In this document: positions 39,905-49,382 of the stretch, piece by piece
Numbering within the stretch: the stretch's first letter is position 1
How the letters are laid out: every line of letters begins with the position of its first letter
NCBI GenBank assembly: GCA_050260775.1
Contig: JBLNCP010000023.1
Coordinates: 62,001 to 126,000 of the forward strand
Length of the DNA stretch: 64,000 nucleotides
Reading direction: 5' to 3'
Origin: CALABS01 sp050260775
GTDB taxonomy: Bacteria; Pseudomonadota; Alphaproteobacteria; Rhodospirillales; Magnetospirillaceae
The notes under the pieces: generated by a model
Databases searched by the model: none
Told to the model about the DNA's origin: nothing
Seen by the model: only the letters and a program-made list of their open reading frames with translations
Made by a program: the position numbers and the translations under genes

Positions 39905-40819
39905 TCAGGCGAGCGCCGTGCCCTTGGGCACGGCAAATCCCCGCAGCAATTCCTCGGCGGTCATGGGCGCCTTGCCGGCGCGCTGGACCCGGGTCAGGCG
40001 CAATGCTCCCTCGCCGCAGGCGACGGCCAAGCGGTCGTCGATCACGCTGCCCGGGGCACCGCTTCCGGCCGTCACTTCGGCGGCCAGGATTTTCAGGCGT
40101 TCGCCGCCCACCTCGCACCACACGCCGGGCCAGGGGTTGAGCGCGCGCACCGCCCGCTCCAGGGCAATTGCGGGATGGGACCAGTCGATGCGGCCCTCGT
40201 CCTTGGCCAGCTTGGCGGCATAGGTGACGCCGTCCTCGGGCTGCGGCGTGGCGACGGCGGTGCCGGCCGCGACGCGGGCCAGCGCGTCCACGATCATGCG
40301 GGCGCCCATGGCGGCCAGGGCGTCGTGCAGCGACGAGGCGGTGGTCTCGCCGGTGATCGGCAGGGTTTCGGTCAGCAGCATGGCGCCGGTGTCGAGGCCC
40401 TGGTCCATCTGCATGATAGTGACGCCGCTCTCGGCGTCGCCGGCCAGGATGGCGCGCTGGATGGGGGCGGCGCCGCGCCAGCGCGGCAGCAGCGAGGCGT
40501 GGACGTTGAGGCAGCCGTAGCGGGGAGCGTCGAGGATCGCCTTGGGCAGGATCAGGCCGTAGGCCGCCACCACCGCCGCATCGAGGTTCAGTGCGGCGAA
40601 GGCGGCCTGGTCCTCGGGCGCTTTCAGCGATTTCGGCGTGCGCACCTCGATGCCCTTGGACTGGGCGAAGGCATGCACCGGCGTCGGCTGCTCCTTGTGG
40701 CCGCGGCCGGCCGGACGCGGCGGCTGGGAATAGACGCACACGACCTCGTGGCCGGCGTCGAGGAGGGCGGCGAGGATGGGGACCGAGAAGTCGGGCGTCC
40801 CCATGAAGGCGAGGCGCAT
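39905..40819 (-). CDS. fmt: Methionyl-tRNA formyltransferase
   Basis: Fmt formylates initiator Met-tRNA using 10-formyl-tetrahydrofolate. The 304-residue product begins MRLAFMGTPDFSVPIL and carries HASLLPRWRGAAPIQRAI near residue 108, with the catalytic His and Asn in CLNVHASLLP, then MQMDQGLDTGAML near residue 143 and the C-terminal OB-like domain. The ATG at 40819 overlaps the def stop (TGATG). A GTG one codon earlier is also in frame. It is coupled to def, as in most bacteria. Confidence 0.95.
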   Translation of the reverse strand: MRLAFMGTPDFSVPILAALLDAGHEVVCVYSQPPRPAGRGHKEQPTPVHAFAQSKGIEVRTPKSLKAPEDQAAFAALNLDAAVVAAYGLILPKAILDAPRYGCLNVHASLLPRWRGAAPIQRAILAGDAESGVTIMQMDQGLDTGAMLLTETLPITGETTASSLHDALAAMGARMIVDALARVAAGTAVATPQPEDGVTYAAKLAKDEGRIDWSHPAIALERAVRALNPWPGVWCEVGGERLKILAAEVTAGSGAPGSVIDDRLAVACGEGALRLTRVQRAGKAPMTAEELLRGFAVPKGTALA

Positions 40820-41340
40820 CACCGCACCGCCACCGCTTCCTTCTTCGACTTCAAGAGCTTGCGCAGGATCATGTTGCGCTTGAGCGAAGAGAGGTGGTCG
40901 ATGAACAGTACGCCGTCGAGGTGGTCGAGCTCATGCTGCAGCACGGTGGCCAGCAGGCCGTCGGCGTGGATCTCGCGGATCTCGTTCTCGTGGTCGAGGT
41001 AGCGGACCTTGACCTCGCGCGGACGCACCACCGGGGCGTAGTGCTCCGGCACCGACAGGCAGCCTTCCTCGTAGCTGTTGTCGTCGTCCGACACCCAGAC
41101 GATCTCGGGATTGGCCATGCGGACCGGCTGGCGGTCGGCCTCTTCCTTGCCGATGTCGACCACCACCACCCGCTTGCCGACGCCGACCTGCGGCGCCGCC
41201 AGGCCGATGCCCGGGGCGTCGTACATGGTCTCCAGCATGTCGTCCATCAGGCGGCGGATCTCGTCGTCGACCTTTTCGACCCGGTCGGCCTTCTGCTTCA
41301 GCCGCGGGTCGGGGGCTGTGAGGATGGGAAGCAGCGCCAT
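40819..41340 (-). CDS. def: Peptide deformylase
   Basis: Def removes the N-formyl group from nascent proteins. The 173-residue product has the three family motifs: GIGLAAPQVG near residue 45, EGCLSVPE near 93, and the metal site QHELDHLDG near 137. Length and order are standard for a type 1 deformylase. It precedes fmt and truA in the same operon and begins 75 bp from the 3' end of the DUF4139 gene on the same strand. Confidence 0.96.
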   Translation of the reverse strand: MALLPILTAPDPRLKQKADRVEKVDDEIRRLMDDMLETMYDAPGIGLAAPQVGVGKRVVVVDIGKEEADRQPVRMANPEIVWVSDDDNSYEEGCLSVPEHYAPVVRPREVKVRYLDHENEIREIHADGLLATVLQHELDHLDGVLFIDHLSSLKRNMILRKLLKSKKEAVAVR

Positions 41341-41415
41341 GGCCGAGACACCTTAATTGCGTAATCCGTCCGTGACATATGGCGGGTCGCGCGCGAGGTC
41401 AAGCGTCGAGGCGCC

Positions 41416-42807
41416 CTATCCCTTGACCCGTGCCCGGTATTTCAGCACGGCCTCGCCCTTGGCGGGGACGGTGATGGTCCAGGCGGCCGAGAACGCGCCG
41501 TCCTTCACGTGCTTCTCGCTCTCGTCCACCACCAGCCAGTCGCCGGCGAAGGCCTCGCGCACCACCACCCGGGCGGAGCGGTCGCCGCCGTTGGCCAGGC
41601 GCACTTCCCATGCCGCCTCGGTGACGTCGGGGGCGACGCGCTGGAAGTCGGTCTGCTGGCGCCGGGCGGTGACGTCGAACATCTCGCCGACGGCGATGCG
41701 CCCCTGCCCGCCGTCGGGGACCGCCGCCAGGTGATCCTCGCCCAGCGGCACGCCCTTCTGGCCGATGCGCACGATGCCGGCCGGCAGCGGCTGGCCCAGG
41801 GTGTTCTTGAATCTCAGCGCCATCATGGGATGCCGGGCTTCCGGTTCGCGCCACTGGCCGCGCCACGCCTGGGGCGGCATGGGGTCCAGCGTGAGGACGC
41901 GTTCCACCGCCAGCGCCGCCGGCGGCAGCAGCGCCACCTGCCGCGACTCGCCGTCGCGCAGCGTCACCGTCTGGCCGATGGCATAGAGGTGATGGGGGCC
42001 GGCCGCTTGGCGTTCGGGCGCCATCGGTTCCGGTGCGGCCATCGTGGCCTCGGCGCGGGCCATCATCACCGGGCGCGGCCGCTTTGCAGCCTGGGCGGGC
42101 GCGCCGGCCAGCACCTGCAGCTTGGCCTCGGGCAGATCCAGGCCGCTGGCATTGGTCACCGTCGCCCAGGCCGACAGCATCAGTTTGTCGTCGACCAGAT
42201 CGGCGGTGTAATCGGCCTGCCACGACAGGCCGGCCGCGGCGTAGGTCAGCTCGGCCTCGCGCTTGCCGGCGGTGTCGGACGACACCGAGGCGGTATAGGC
42301 GGGGAGCGGCCTCAAACCGGGGGGCAGCGCATCGTAGAGCACGCGCACCGGGGTGCCGGCCACCACCTTGCCGCCGGCCCGGAATACCGGCACCGGACCC
42401 GCCGACAGCACGGTGACGCGTTCCTCACGTTCGCCGCCGGCGGAATCCCGCCACACCACGGTGACCTCGCGTCCCACCGACTTGGCCAGCAGCAGCGAGG
42501 CCTCGATGCCGCCCAGTTCCAGCCCCTGTTCCCGCACCGCCACTCCCGGGGCGGTCAGCCGGGCCGATCCCGGCCGGACCTCGCGCGCAACGCCCTCGAT
42601 GGCCACCAGCGACGATCCCTTGTCCAGCGTCAGGCTGCGCCGGTCCGAGATCAGGCCGACATCGTCCTGGGTGACGGTGACCGTCAGCCCGGTGCGGTCG
42701 CCGGGACCCGAAACGGTCTCGGCGTAAAGCGCCAGGGGGATCAGGGCGCAGGCGGCCAGGGCGGAGATCGAGACGGCGAGGCGGGAGGGCTTGGTAGGGT
42801 TGGGCAT
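41416..42807 (-). CDS. Exported DUF4139 domain protein
   Basis: A 463-residue secreted protein with an N-terminal signal peptide (hydrophobic residues 12-28, cleavage near ALYAET). The body matches the DUF4139 family in layout: an N-terminal TLDKGSSLVAIEGVAREVRPGSARL segment, the central ELTYAAAGLSWQADYTADL that opens the domain, and a C-terminal beta-rich part ending GEAVLKYRARVKG. Related proteins are of unknown function and are thought to act in the periplasm or at the surface. It is divergent from rmuC across 78 bp. Confidence 0.75.
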   Translation of the reverse strand: MPNPTKPSRLAVSISALAACALIPLALYAETVSGPGDRTGLTVTVTQDDVGLISDRRSLTLDKGSSLVAIEGVAREVRPGSARLTAPGVAVREQGLELGGIEASLLLAKSVGREVTVVWRDSAGGEREERVTVLSAGPVPVFRAGGKVVAGTPVRVLYDALPPGLRPLPAYTASVSSDTAGKREAELTYAAAGLSWQADYTADLVDDKLMLSAWATVTNASGLDLPEAKLQVLAGAPAQAAKRPRPVMMARAEATMAAPEPMAPERQAAGPHHLYAIGQTVTLRDGESRQVALLPPAALAVERVLTLDPMPPQAWRGQWREPEARHPMMALRFKNTLGQPLPAGIVRIGQKGVPLGEDHLAAVPDGGQGRIAVGEMFDVTARRQQTDFQRVAPDVTEAAWEVRLANGGDRSARVVVREAFAGDWLVVDESEKHVKDGAFSAAWTITVPAKGEAVLKYRARVKG

Positions 42808-42885
42808 GGGCGGTCTCTCGGAAATGCGCTCCTGCCAGTCCTATGCTATGAATCCGGCGGTTCCGTGGCATCGGAGGGATAAGAC

Positions 42886-44028
42886 GTGGACGCGACGGTG
42901 GTGATCGTGGGGCTGGTGGCCCTTCTGGCGCTAAGCCTGGCCGGCTTCATGGCGCTCAGAGCCCAGGCCGGGCGCGGCCAGACCGAGGCCATGGCCCGTG
43001 CCGTCGAGAGCGTGGCCGGCGCCCAGGCGGCGCTGACCGGCCGCCTTGCCCAGCTCGCCGACACCCAGGCCGCCGCCCAGGCGGCCCTGGCCGAGCGGCT
43101 GCAGGCGCAGGAGCGCGCCCTGGCCAAGGCGGTGGAGGAACGCCTCGCCGACATGTCCAAAAGGATGGATGACGGCCTGCAGCAGGCCTCGCACCGCCAG
43201 GCCACCACCATGCACGAGCTGCGCGAGCGCTTGGCCGTCATCGACGCGGCGCAGAAGAACATCACCGAATTGTCGGCCCAGGTGGTCAGCCTGCAGGACA
43301 TCCTGTCCAACAAGCAGGCGCGCGGCGCCTTCGGCGAGATCCAGCTGGCCGACCTGGTCAAGGGAGTGCTGCCGCCCTTCGCCTACGAATTCCAGGCCCA
43401 GCTCGGCGAAGGTCGCCGCGTCGACTGCCTGCTCAAGCTGCCCAACCCGCCGGGCCCCATCGCGGTCGACGCCAAGTTCCCGCTGGAATCCTACCACCTG
43501 CTGCGGAACGCCCGCGACGAGGCGGAACGCGTGCAGGCCGGGCGCGCCTTCGGCACCGCCATCCTCAAGCATGTGCGCGACATCGCCGAGCGCTACATCG
43601 TCCCGGGCGAGACCGCCGAATCGGCGCTGATGTTCCTGCCCTCCGAGGCGGTGTACGCCGAGCTGCACGCCAACTTCCCCGACGTGGTGGAGAAGAGCTT
43701 CCGCGCCAAGGTGTGGATCGTCTCGCCCACCACCCTGATGGCGACGCTGAACACCGTCCGGGCCGTGCTCAAGGACGCCCGCATGCGCGAGCAGGCCGGG
43801 GTGATCCAGAAGGAGGTGCGCTCGCTCTTGGACGACGTCGGCCGCCTCGACGACCGGGTGGCGGCGCTCGGCAAGCATTTCGACCAGGCGTCCGAGGACA
43901 TCCGCCAGATCCGCATCTCCACCGACAAGGTGACCAAGCGCGCCGACCGCATCGAATCGGTGCAGCTGGGCGAGGACCCCGCCATCGCCGAGGTGGCGGC
44001 CCCCCAGGCCACGCTGCCGGTGGGGTGA
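42886..44028 (+). CDS. rmuC: DNA recombination protein RmuC homologue
   Basis: A 380-residue RmuC family protein. It starts with a single membrane helix (residues 4-24), followed by a long coiled coil (about 30-130) rich in Gln, Ala and Glu. The nuclease-like domain then begins with SNKQARGAFGEIQLADLVKG, and has GRRVDCLLKLP and IAVDAKFPLESY as the PD-(D/E)XK-type core near residues 180-205. RmuC limits inversion at short inverted repeats in E. coli. It ends near a dispersed palindrome, which may be relevant in a genome with many such elements. Confidence 0.9.
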   Translation: MDATVVIVGLVALLALSLAGFMALRAQAGRGQTEAMARAVESVAGAQAALTGRLAQLADTQAAAQAALAERLQAQERALAKAVEERLADMSKRMDDGLQQASHRQATTMHELRERLAVIDAAQKNITELSAQVVSLQDILSNKQARGAFGEIQLADLVKGVLPPFAYEFQAQLGEGRRVDCLLKLPNPPGPIAVDAKFPLESYHLLRNARDEAERVQAGRAFGTAILKHVRDIAERYIVPGETAESALMFLPSEAVYAELHANFPDVVEKSFRAKVWIVSPTTLMATLNTVRAVLKDARMREQAGVIQKEVRSLLDDVGRLDDRVAALGKHFDQASEDIRQIRISTDKVTKRADRIESVQLGEDPAIAEVAAPQATLPVG

Positions 44029-44035
44029 TTTCTCC

Positions 44036-44111
44036 GTCATCCCGAGGAGCGGCGCGACGAGGGATCTCGTCCGGGGCCCCGGTACGAGATCCCTGCGTCG
44101 CTCGGGATGAC
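44036..44111. repeat. Dispersed intergenic palindrome, copy 3
   Basis: A full 76-bp copy from GTCATCCCGAGGAGC to GCTCGGGATGAC. Its two halves, each containing a GAGGGATCTCGT / ACGAGATCCCTGCGTCG arm, pair over almost the whole length. It fills the convergent junction between rmuC and the large flavoprotein gene and could act as a bidirectional end signal. Confidence 0.8.
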
Positions 44112-44116
44112 AATCG

Positions 44117-47100
44117 CTACCGCATTCCGGCCTTTCTCAGCGCACGGTCGACCCACAGGCGGGTCAGGCCTTCCCAGGCGGTGTTCTGGCCCAGGCGGTC
44201 GTGCAGGCAGGCGAAGTCGACCGCGTCCAGCGGCTGGTCCTGGTTGGCGCAGCTGAACACCACGCTGCCGTCGGCGTGGCGCTGCAGGCACTGGGCGCAG
44301 ATTTCCTTCATCATGCATTGCATCGGCGAGTTGATGGAGCCGATGCCCACATGCCCCGGCTTCAGGTAGGGAGCCAGCTCCGCGTGGCGGGCGCGGGCCA
44401 CCGCCGCCATCATGCGGTCCGAGCCGATGGCGATGACGCGGTCGACCTCGGCCAGCGGGATCGGCGCCGCGCCCAGGCGGCCCTCGGCATAGGCCACCAG
44501 CGCCTCGACGATGTTGCCGACGAAGGCCTTGTCCTGGGGACGGCCGGGCACGAACGGCGCGCCCTTGTCGACGCACCACACCACCGCGTCGGCGGCGGCT
44601 TCGATGTCGGCGACCTTGAAGCGGTCGGCGGCGGTGCGGTAGCCGGCGAAATACAGCACGCGGCAGCCCTCGGCCCGCATGGCGGCGCCGATCGAGAACA
44701 GCACGGCGTTGCCGAGGCCGCCGCCGGCCAGCAGCACGGTCTCGTCCTCGCCGATCTCGGTGGGCGATCCCGTCGGGCCCATGAGCACCACCGGTTCGCC
44801 GGGTCGCAGGGTGGCGCACAGGTCCGAGGAGCCGCCCATCTCCAGCACGATCAGCCCGACGAGGCCTTGCGCGATGTCGGTCCACGCGCCGGTCAGCGCC
44901 AGGCCCTCCATCGCCAGCGTGGTGCCGTCCACCTTGGCGGCCAGGGTCTCGAAATTCTGCAGGCGGTAGAACTGGCCGGGGCGGAAGGCCCGCGCCGCCA
45001 GCGGCGCCCGCACCACCACCTCGACGATGGTGGGGGTCAGGCGGTAGACGTCATGCACCCGCGCCCGCAGCGCGTCGTTCAGGCGGGCGAACAGCGCCTC
45101 CGGCGTCACCGGCGACGGCTTGCGGCGGGCGATGGCGCGGTCGACCACCGGATAGCCCAGCTTGGCCGAGGCCATGGCCGAGACCACGTTGCCGGCCCAG
45201 CTGGGATGCAGGTCGCCGAAGAAGCTGGCACCGTCCTTGGCCATCAGCACCTGGGGGACGGCCGGCTTGGTCGAGCGCTCGGGCGACACCGGGATTCCGT
45301 CCTCGTCCACCGCCTGGAAGTACTTGCCGTCGAGTGTGATGCCGATGCTCTCGCGGGCCAGGGTGGTGTTGGGCACGGTGCCGGCGGCGACCAGGATCGA
45401 GCGGGCGGGCAGCTCGGCCTCGCTGCCCTCGGCGTTCCGCACGACGAGCCCGTGGGCGGCGCCGAAGCGGTCGAGCGCCACCGCCACCGGGGTCAGGCCC
45501 TCGGCGAAGCGGATGCCCTCCTCGAAGGCCTTGGTCACCTCCTCGTGATTGCGGTAGGCGGGGCTGTCGATCAGGCGGCGGCGGTAGGCGATGGTGGCGC
45601 CGCCCCACGCGTGGAGCAGCGCCCGGCGGGCGCCGGAATCCGGCGCCGCCCTGAGCGCGCGGGCGTGCGCAAGGAACTCGTCGGCGATCAGGGTATCCTC
45701 GTCCGACCATACGGCCCGCACCGCGGCTTCACCGCGCTCGGCCGCCAGGGTCTCGTAGCGGGACAGGAATTTCTCCACCTGCACCGGGTAGTAGGCCAGG
45801 GCCTCGGTGCAGGTGTCGATGGCGGTCAGCCCGCCGCCGATCACCACCACCGGAAGCCGCAGTTGCAGGTTGGCGAGCGAATCGGCCTTGGCCGCCCCGG
45901 TCAGCTGCAGCGCCATCAGGAAGTCCGAGGCCTGGCGCACGCCCTTGGCGAGGCCGTTCTCCATGTCGAGCACGGTGGGCTTGCCGGCGCCCATGCTCAA
46001 GGCCACGTGGTCGAAGCCCATGGCGAAGGCGGAGGTGAAGGACAGCGTGCCGCCGAAGCGCACGCCGCCGAACAGGGCGAACTGCTCGCGCCGTTCCAGC
46101 AGCAGCCGCAGCACCTTCAGGAAGTTCTTGTCCCAGCGCACGGTGATGCCGTATTCGGCGACGCCGCCGAAGCCGGCCATGGTGCGGGCGTCCAGCGGCT
46201 CCCACAACTCGGCGATGTCGCGGACGGCGCGGAACGGCACGCGGGCGCCCAAGGGATCGACCCCCGACAGGGACGGGTCGAGGGGCTCGATCTTCAGCCC
46301 GTCCACCGCCACCACCCAATGGCCTTCCTGCATCAGGTGATGGGCCAGCGTCATGCCGGCGGGGCCGAGGCCGACCACCAGCACCTTGCGCCGCGAATCG
46401 GGGCGCGGCAGCGGGCGGGCGAAGTTGAGGGGATTCCAGCGGGTCAGCAGCGAATAAATCTCGAAGCCCCAGGGCAGGGCGAGCACGTCCTTGAGCGTAC
46501 GGGTCTCGGCCTGCGGGATGTCGACCGGGTCGCGGTTCTGGCCCTGGTAGATGCAGGCGGTCATGCAGTCGTTGCAGATGCGATGGCCGGTGCCGGCCAC
46601 CATGGGATTGTCGACCGCCGCCGCCGCCAGGGCCGCCACCGCCAGCCCCTGGCCCTTGAGCTCGTGCATCTCCGAGATCTTCTCGGACAGCGGGCAGCCC
46701 TGCATGCGCACGCCGAGCGGATTGACGGCGATGTCGCCGCTCTTGCGGTCGCGGAAGCCCCTGGAGCAGCTGTCCTTGCCCTGGTGGTGGCACAGGATGC
46801 AGTAATCGACCTCGTCGAGGGCCCCGGCGAGGTCGGTGCCGGGATCGGTGAGCGCAAAGCCGTCGCGCCGGCGCTGGTGCCCGGGCAGGCCGGCCAGCAC
46901 GTTGCCGTCACGCTCGCATGGAACCAAGGCCAAGGGATCGTGCTTGCCGTGCACATGGAACAGCACGCCGCCCGGCGCCGCCGCCACCCTCCAGGCGGCG
47001 TAGGCGGCGGCCAAAGCGAGGTCGTCGGCGTGCGCCGCCTCGTCGTCGAGCCAGCCCATCACCGCGGTGGCGAAGGCCTGTTCCGTCAGCGCCCCGCCCA

Positions 47101-47479
47101 GGCGGTCCGACAGCGCCCGCGCCAGGGCAGCGCCGTCGAGGGATGCGGCGTCCTTCACCTCCTTGAGCGCGCGCCGTTGCACGAACAGCCGCTTGCAGGC
47201 GAACAGGGGGGCCAGGGCCAGGTGTCGGCCCCGGAGCGCGGTGACCTCGCCGCGGATATTGAAGAGCTGGGCGAGGAAATCGTCGAGATGGGGCCCGAGG
47301 GCGATCATCAGCCCCGACGGGTCGGGCTCCTGGCCGGCGCGGGCGGCGAGCAGCCGGGCGTGGAGCGCCGGGTCGGCCAAGGCGAGTTCGGCCAAGAAGG
47401 CCGCATCGACCCGCTCCAGCCCCTCGCGGCGGTAGAGGTCGGGAAAGGAGATGCCGAAGCCTAGGTCGGGATCCGTCAT
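44117..47479 (-). CDS. Single-chain NfnB-NfnA-like iron-sulfur flavoprotein
   Basis: A 1120-residue multidomain oxidoreductase. Residues 1 to about 225 match no domain I know. Next come two Cys clusters of the GltD/NfnB N-terminal Fe-S type, CILCHHQGKDSC with QGCPLSEKI, then CNDCMTACIYQ and VDIPQ. A FAD/NAD(P) domain follows with KVLVVGLGPAGMTLAHHL and VVVIGGGLTAIDTCTEAL. From about residue 820 a ferredoxin-reductase-like unit begins (FRPGQFYRLQNF, LLAGGGLGNAVLFSIG). It ends in a PyrK/NfnA-like 2Fe-2S site, C-x5-C-x2-C-x12-C. NfnAB couples NADH, NADPH and ferredoxin; here both subunits appear fused. The electron acceptors are inferred. Confidence 0.78.
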   Translation of the reverse strand: MTDPDLGFGISFPDLYRREGLERVDAAFLAELALADPALHARLLAARAGQEPDPSGLMIALGPHLDDFLAQLFNIRGEVTALRGRHLALAPLFACKRLFVQRRALKEVKDAASLDGAALARALSDRLGGALTEQAFATAVMGWLDDEAAHADDLALAAAYAAWRVAAAPGGVLFHVHGKHDPLALVPCERDGNVLAGLPGHQRRRDGFALTDPGTDLAGALDEVDYCILCHHQGKDSCSRGFRDRKSGDIAVNPLGVRMQGCPLSEKISEMHELKGQGLAVAALAAAAVDNPMVAGTGHRICNDCMTACIYQGQNRDPVDIPQAETRTLKDVLALPWGFEIYSLLTRWNPLNFARPLPRPDSRRKVLVVGLGPAGMTLAHHLMQEGHWVVAVDGLKIEPLDPSLSGVDPLGARVPFRAVRDIAELWEPLDARTMAGFGGVAEYGITVRWDKNFLKVLRLLLERREQFALFGGVRFGGTLSFTSAFAMGFDHVALSMGAGKPTVLDMENGLAKGVRQASDFLMALQLTGAAKADSLANLQLRLPVVVIGGGLTAIDTCTEALAYYPVQVEKFLSRYETLAAERGEAAVRAVWSDEDTLIADEFLAHARALRAAPDSGARRALLHAWGGATIAYRRRLIDSPAYRNHEEVTKAFEEGIRFAEGLTPVAVALDRFGAAHGLVVRNAEGSEAELPARSILVAAGTVPNTTLARESIGITLDGKYFQAVDEDGIPVSPERSTKPAVPQVLMAKDGASFFGDLHPSWAGNVVSAMASAKLGYPVVDRAIARRKPSPVTPEALFARLNDALRARVHDVYRLTPTIVEVVVRAPLAARAFRPGQFYRLQNFETLAAKVDGTTLAMEGLALTGAWTDIAQGLVGLIVLEMGGSSDLCATLRPGEPVVLMGPTGSPTEIGEDETVLLAGGGLGNAVLFSIGAAMRAEGCRVLYFAGYRTAADRFKVADIEAAADAVVWCVDKGAPFVPGRPQDKAFVGNIVEALVAYAEGRLGAAPIPLAEVDRVIAIGSDRMMAAVARARHAELAPYLKPGHVGIGSINSPMQCMMKEICAQCLQRHADGSVVFSCANQDQPLDAVDFACLHDRLGQNTAWEGLTRLWVDRALRKAGMR

Positions 47480-47559
47480 GCCGCTCAGTTTAGGCTTTCG
47501 GTCGGCCCTGTTCCAGGCGCATCCGCGGTGCCATATCCACCCCGAAAGGGGATTTTCCC

Positions 47560-48507
47560 ATGCGCCGTTCCACGCCTTCGGTCCAATGGTGGTTGTTCGC
47601 CTGCGCCCTGATGGTGGCGGTGATGGTGGGCCTCGGCGGGCTGACGCGCCTGACCGGGTCCGGCCTGTCCATGGTCGAGTGGAACCCCCATCGTCTCCTG
47701 CCGCCGCTGTCCGAGGCGGAGTGGCAGCAGGCCTTCGACCTCTACCGTGCCACCCCGCAATACCGGCTGGTCAATGCCGGCATGGACCTGGCCGGCTTTC
47801 AGGGCATCTTCTGGCTGGAATACGTCCATCGCCTGTGGGGGCGGCTGATCGGGGTGGCGTTCGCGCTGCCGCTGGCGTGGTTCGCCGGGCGGCGGCTGAT
47901 CGACGGCCGGCTGGCGCGCCGGCTTCTGCTCATCCTGGGCCTCGGCGCGTTCCAAGGCGGGCTGGGGTGGTTCATGGTGGCCAGCGGCCTGGTCGACGTG
48001 CCGGAGGTCAGCCACTTCCGCCTCGCCGCCCATCTGGTGGCGGCGCTGGCGATCCTGGTCGCCCTGGTGTGGACCGCCCTCGATCTTCGGTATGGCGCGG
48101 CGCGGACGGCGCCCAGCCTCGCCTGGGCGGTGGCGGCGCTGGTGGCAGTCACCATCACCTGGGGCGCGTTCGTCGCCGGCCTCAAGGCCGGGCTGGTCGC
48201 CGACACCTTTCCGCTGATGAACGGGCTCTGGTTGCCGGACGACGGCTGGGATGCGCTCCATGCCCGCGGCGCCGTCCATTTCACCCACCGGGGACTGGCG
48301 GTGGCGAGCGTGATCGCACTGACCGTGCTGGCCCTCAGGTGCCGTCGCTTCGCCCCGGCGGCGGCGTGGAGCTGGCTGCAGGCCTCGCTTGGCATCGCCA
48401 CCATCGTCAACCACGTGCCGGTGGCGCTGGCGACCGCGCATCAGATGGGGGCGGTGGTGCTGGTGGTTCTGCTAACATGGGGGCTGCACGGCACCCGGAG
48501 CGGATGA
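47560..48507 (+). CDS. ctaA: Heme A synthase (COX15/CtaA)
   Basis: CtaA oxidises heme O to heme A for aa3-type cytochrome oxidase. The 315-residue membrane protein has eight predicted helices. It shows GGLTRLTGSGLSMVEW near residue 27, the LEYVHRLWGRLIG segment with a heme-ligand His near residue 90, HFRLAAHLVAALA near 150, GAFVAGLKAG near 200, HFTHRGLA near 242 and TAHQMGAVVLV near 295, the four expected His. The ATG at 47560 follows the typical short N-terminus. Its stop overlaps the M23 peptidase start. Confidence 0.93.
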   Translation: MRRSTPSVQWWLFACALMVAVMVGLGGLTRLTGSGLSMVEWNPHRLLPPLSEAEWQQAFDLYRATPQYRLVNAGMDLAGFQGIFWLEYVHRLWGRLIGVAFALPLAWFAGRRLIDGRLARRLLLILGLGAFQGGLGWFMVASGLVDVPEVSHFRLAAHLVAALAILVALVWTALDLRYGAARTAPSLAWAVAALVAVTITWGAFVAGLKAGLVADTFPLMNGLWLPDDGWDALHARGAVHFTHRGLAVASVIALTVLALRCRRFAPAAAWSWLQASLGIATIVNHVPVALATAHQMGAVVLVVLLTWGLHGTRSG

Positions 48508-49310
48508 TGGGACGCGGTTGGTTTCTCGGTCTTCTGTTGGCCTGCCTGGCCCTGCCCGCCGCGGCGTTCGAGCTCGCGGGACGGGCGGAGCAGGGCGGCA
48601 TCCTGCTCGGCCGTGCCGCACCGGGCGCCGGCGTGTTGCTGGACGGAAAGCCGGTGCCAGTGGACGGCGAGGGCCGCTTCCTGCTGGGGTTCGGCTGGGA
48701 TGCACCCGCGAACGCCACACTGCAGGTCGGCGACGAGACCCGCACGCTCAGCGTGGCGCGGCGGGACTGGCCGGTGCAGAAGATCGACGGCCTGCCGCCG
48801 GCCAAGGTGACGCCCGACCCGCAGGCACTCGCCCGCATCAAGGCCGAGAACGAGCTGGTGGCGGCGCGCCGGGCGGTGATCACGCCCACCGCCTTGTTCC
48901 TCGCCGGGTTGGCGCAACCGGCCGCGGGCGTGGTCTCCGGCGTGTTCGGCAGCCAACGCATCCTCAACGGCGAGGCCCGCGCCCCCCATTCCGGCACCGA
49001 CTTCGCCGCACCCCAGGGGGCGCCGGTGCATGCGGCGGCCGACGGCGTCGTCACCCTGGCCCATCCCGACATGTACTTCACCGGTCAAACCGTGATGATC
49101 GATCACGGCCTCGGCCTGCAGACGGTGTACGCCCACCTGTCGGCCATCACGGTCGCCGAGGGGCAGAGGGTCGTGGGCGGCCAGCCCATCGGGGCGGTCG
49201 GCGCCTCAGGCCGCGCCACCGGCCCCCACCTCCACTGGGGCGCCAGCTGGCTCGACGTGCGTCTCGATCCGGAAACGGTGCTGGCGGTGCTGGGCGCGCC
49301 TCCCCGCTGA
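48504..49310 (+). CDS. Exported M23 (LytM) metallopeptidase-like protein
   Basis: A 268-residue periplasmic protein with a signal peptide (hydrophobic MMGRGWFLGLLLACLALPAAAF). After a short beta domain with a DGKPVPVDGEGRF turn comes the LytM/M23 domain: APHSGTDFAAPQGAPVHAAADG near residue 165 and VMIDHGLGLQTVYAHLS, then ATGPHLHWG near residue 240. The three zinc ligands (His in HSGTD, Asp in GTDFA, His in HLHWG) are present. It likely cuts peptidoglycan cross-bridges or activates amidases. It overlaps ctaA by ATGA. Confidence 0.9.
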   Translation: MMGRGWFLGLLLACLALPAAAFELAGRAEQGGILLGRAAPGAGVLLDGKPVPVDGEGRFLLGFGWDAPANATLQVGDETRTLSVARRDWPVQKIDGLPPAKVTPDPQALARIKAENELVAARRAVITPTALFLAGLAQPAAGVVSGVFGSQRILNGEARAPHSGTDFAAPQGAPVHAAADGVVTLAHPDMYFTGQTVMIDHGLGLQTVYAHLSAITVAEGQRVVGGQPIGAVGASGRATGPHLHWGASWLDVRLDPETVLAVLGAPPR

Positions 49311-49382
49311 CATCCGAAGAGGGACTTGCCGCCCAGGCGTGTCCGCGACCACATCCCTGGGGTGTCCCCTCGGAGAGCCGCC

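Noticed and set aside
44201..47464. A 1087-codon open frame on the + strand opposite the large flavoprotein gene.
   Set aside because: It is an antisense shadow with no recognisable domains; the minus strand encodes conserved motifs.
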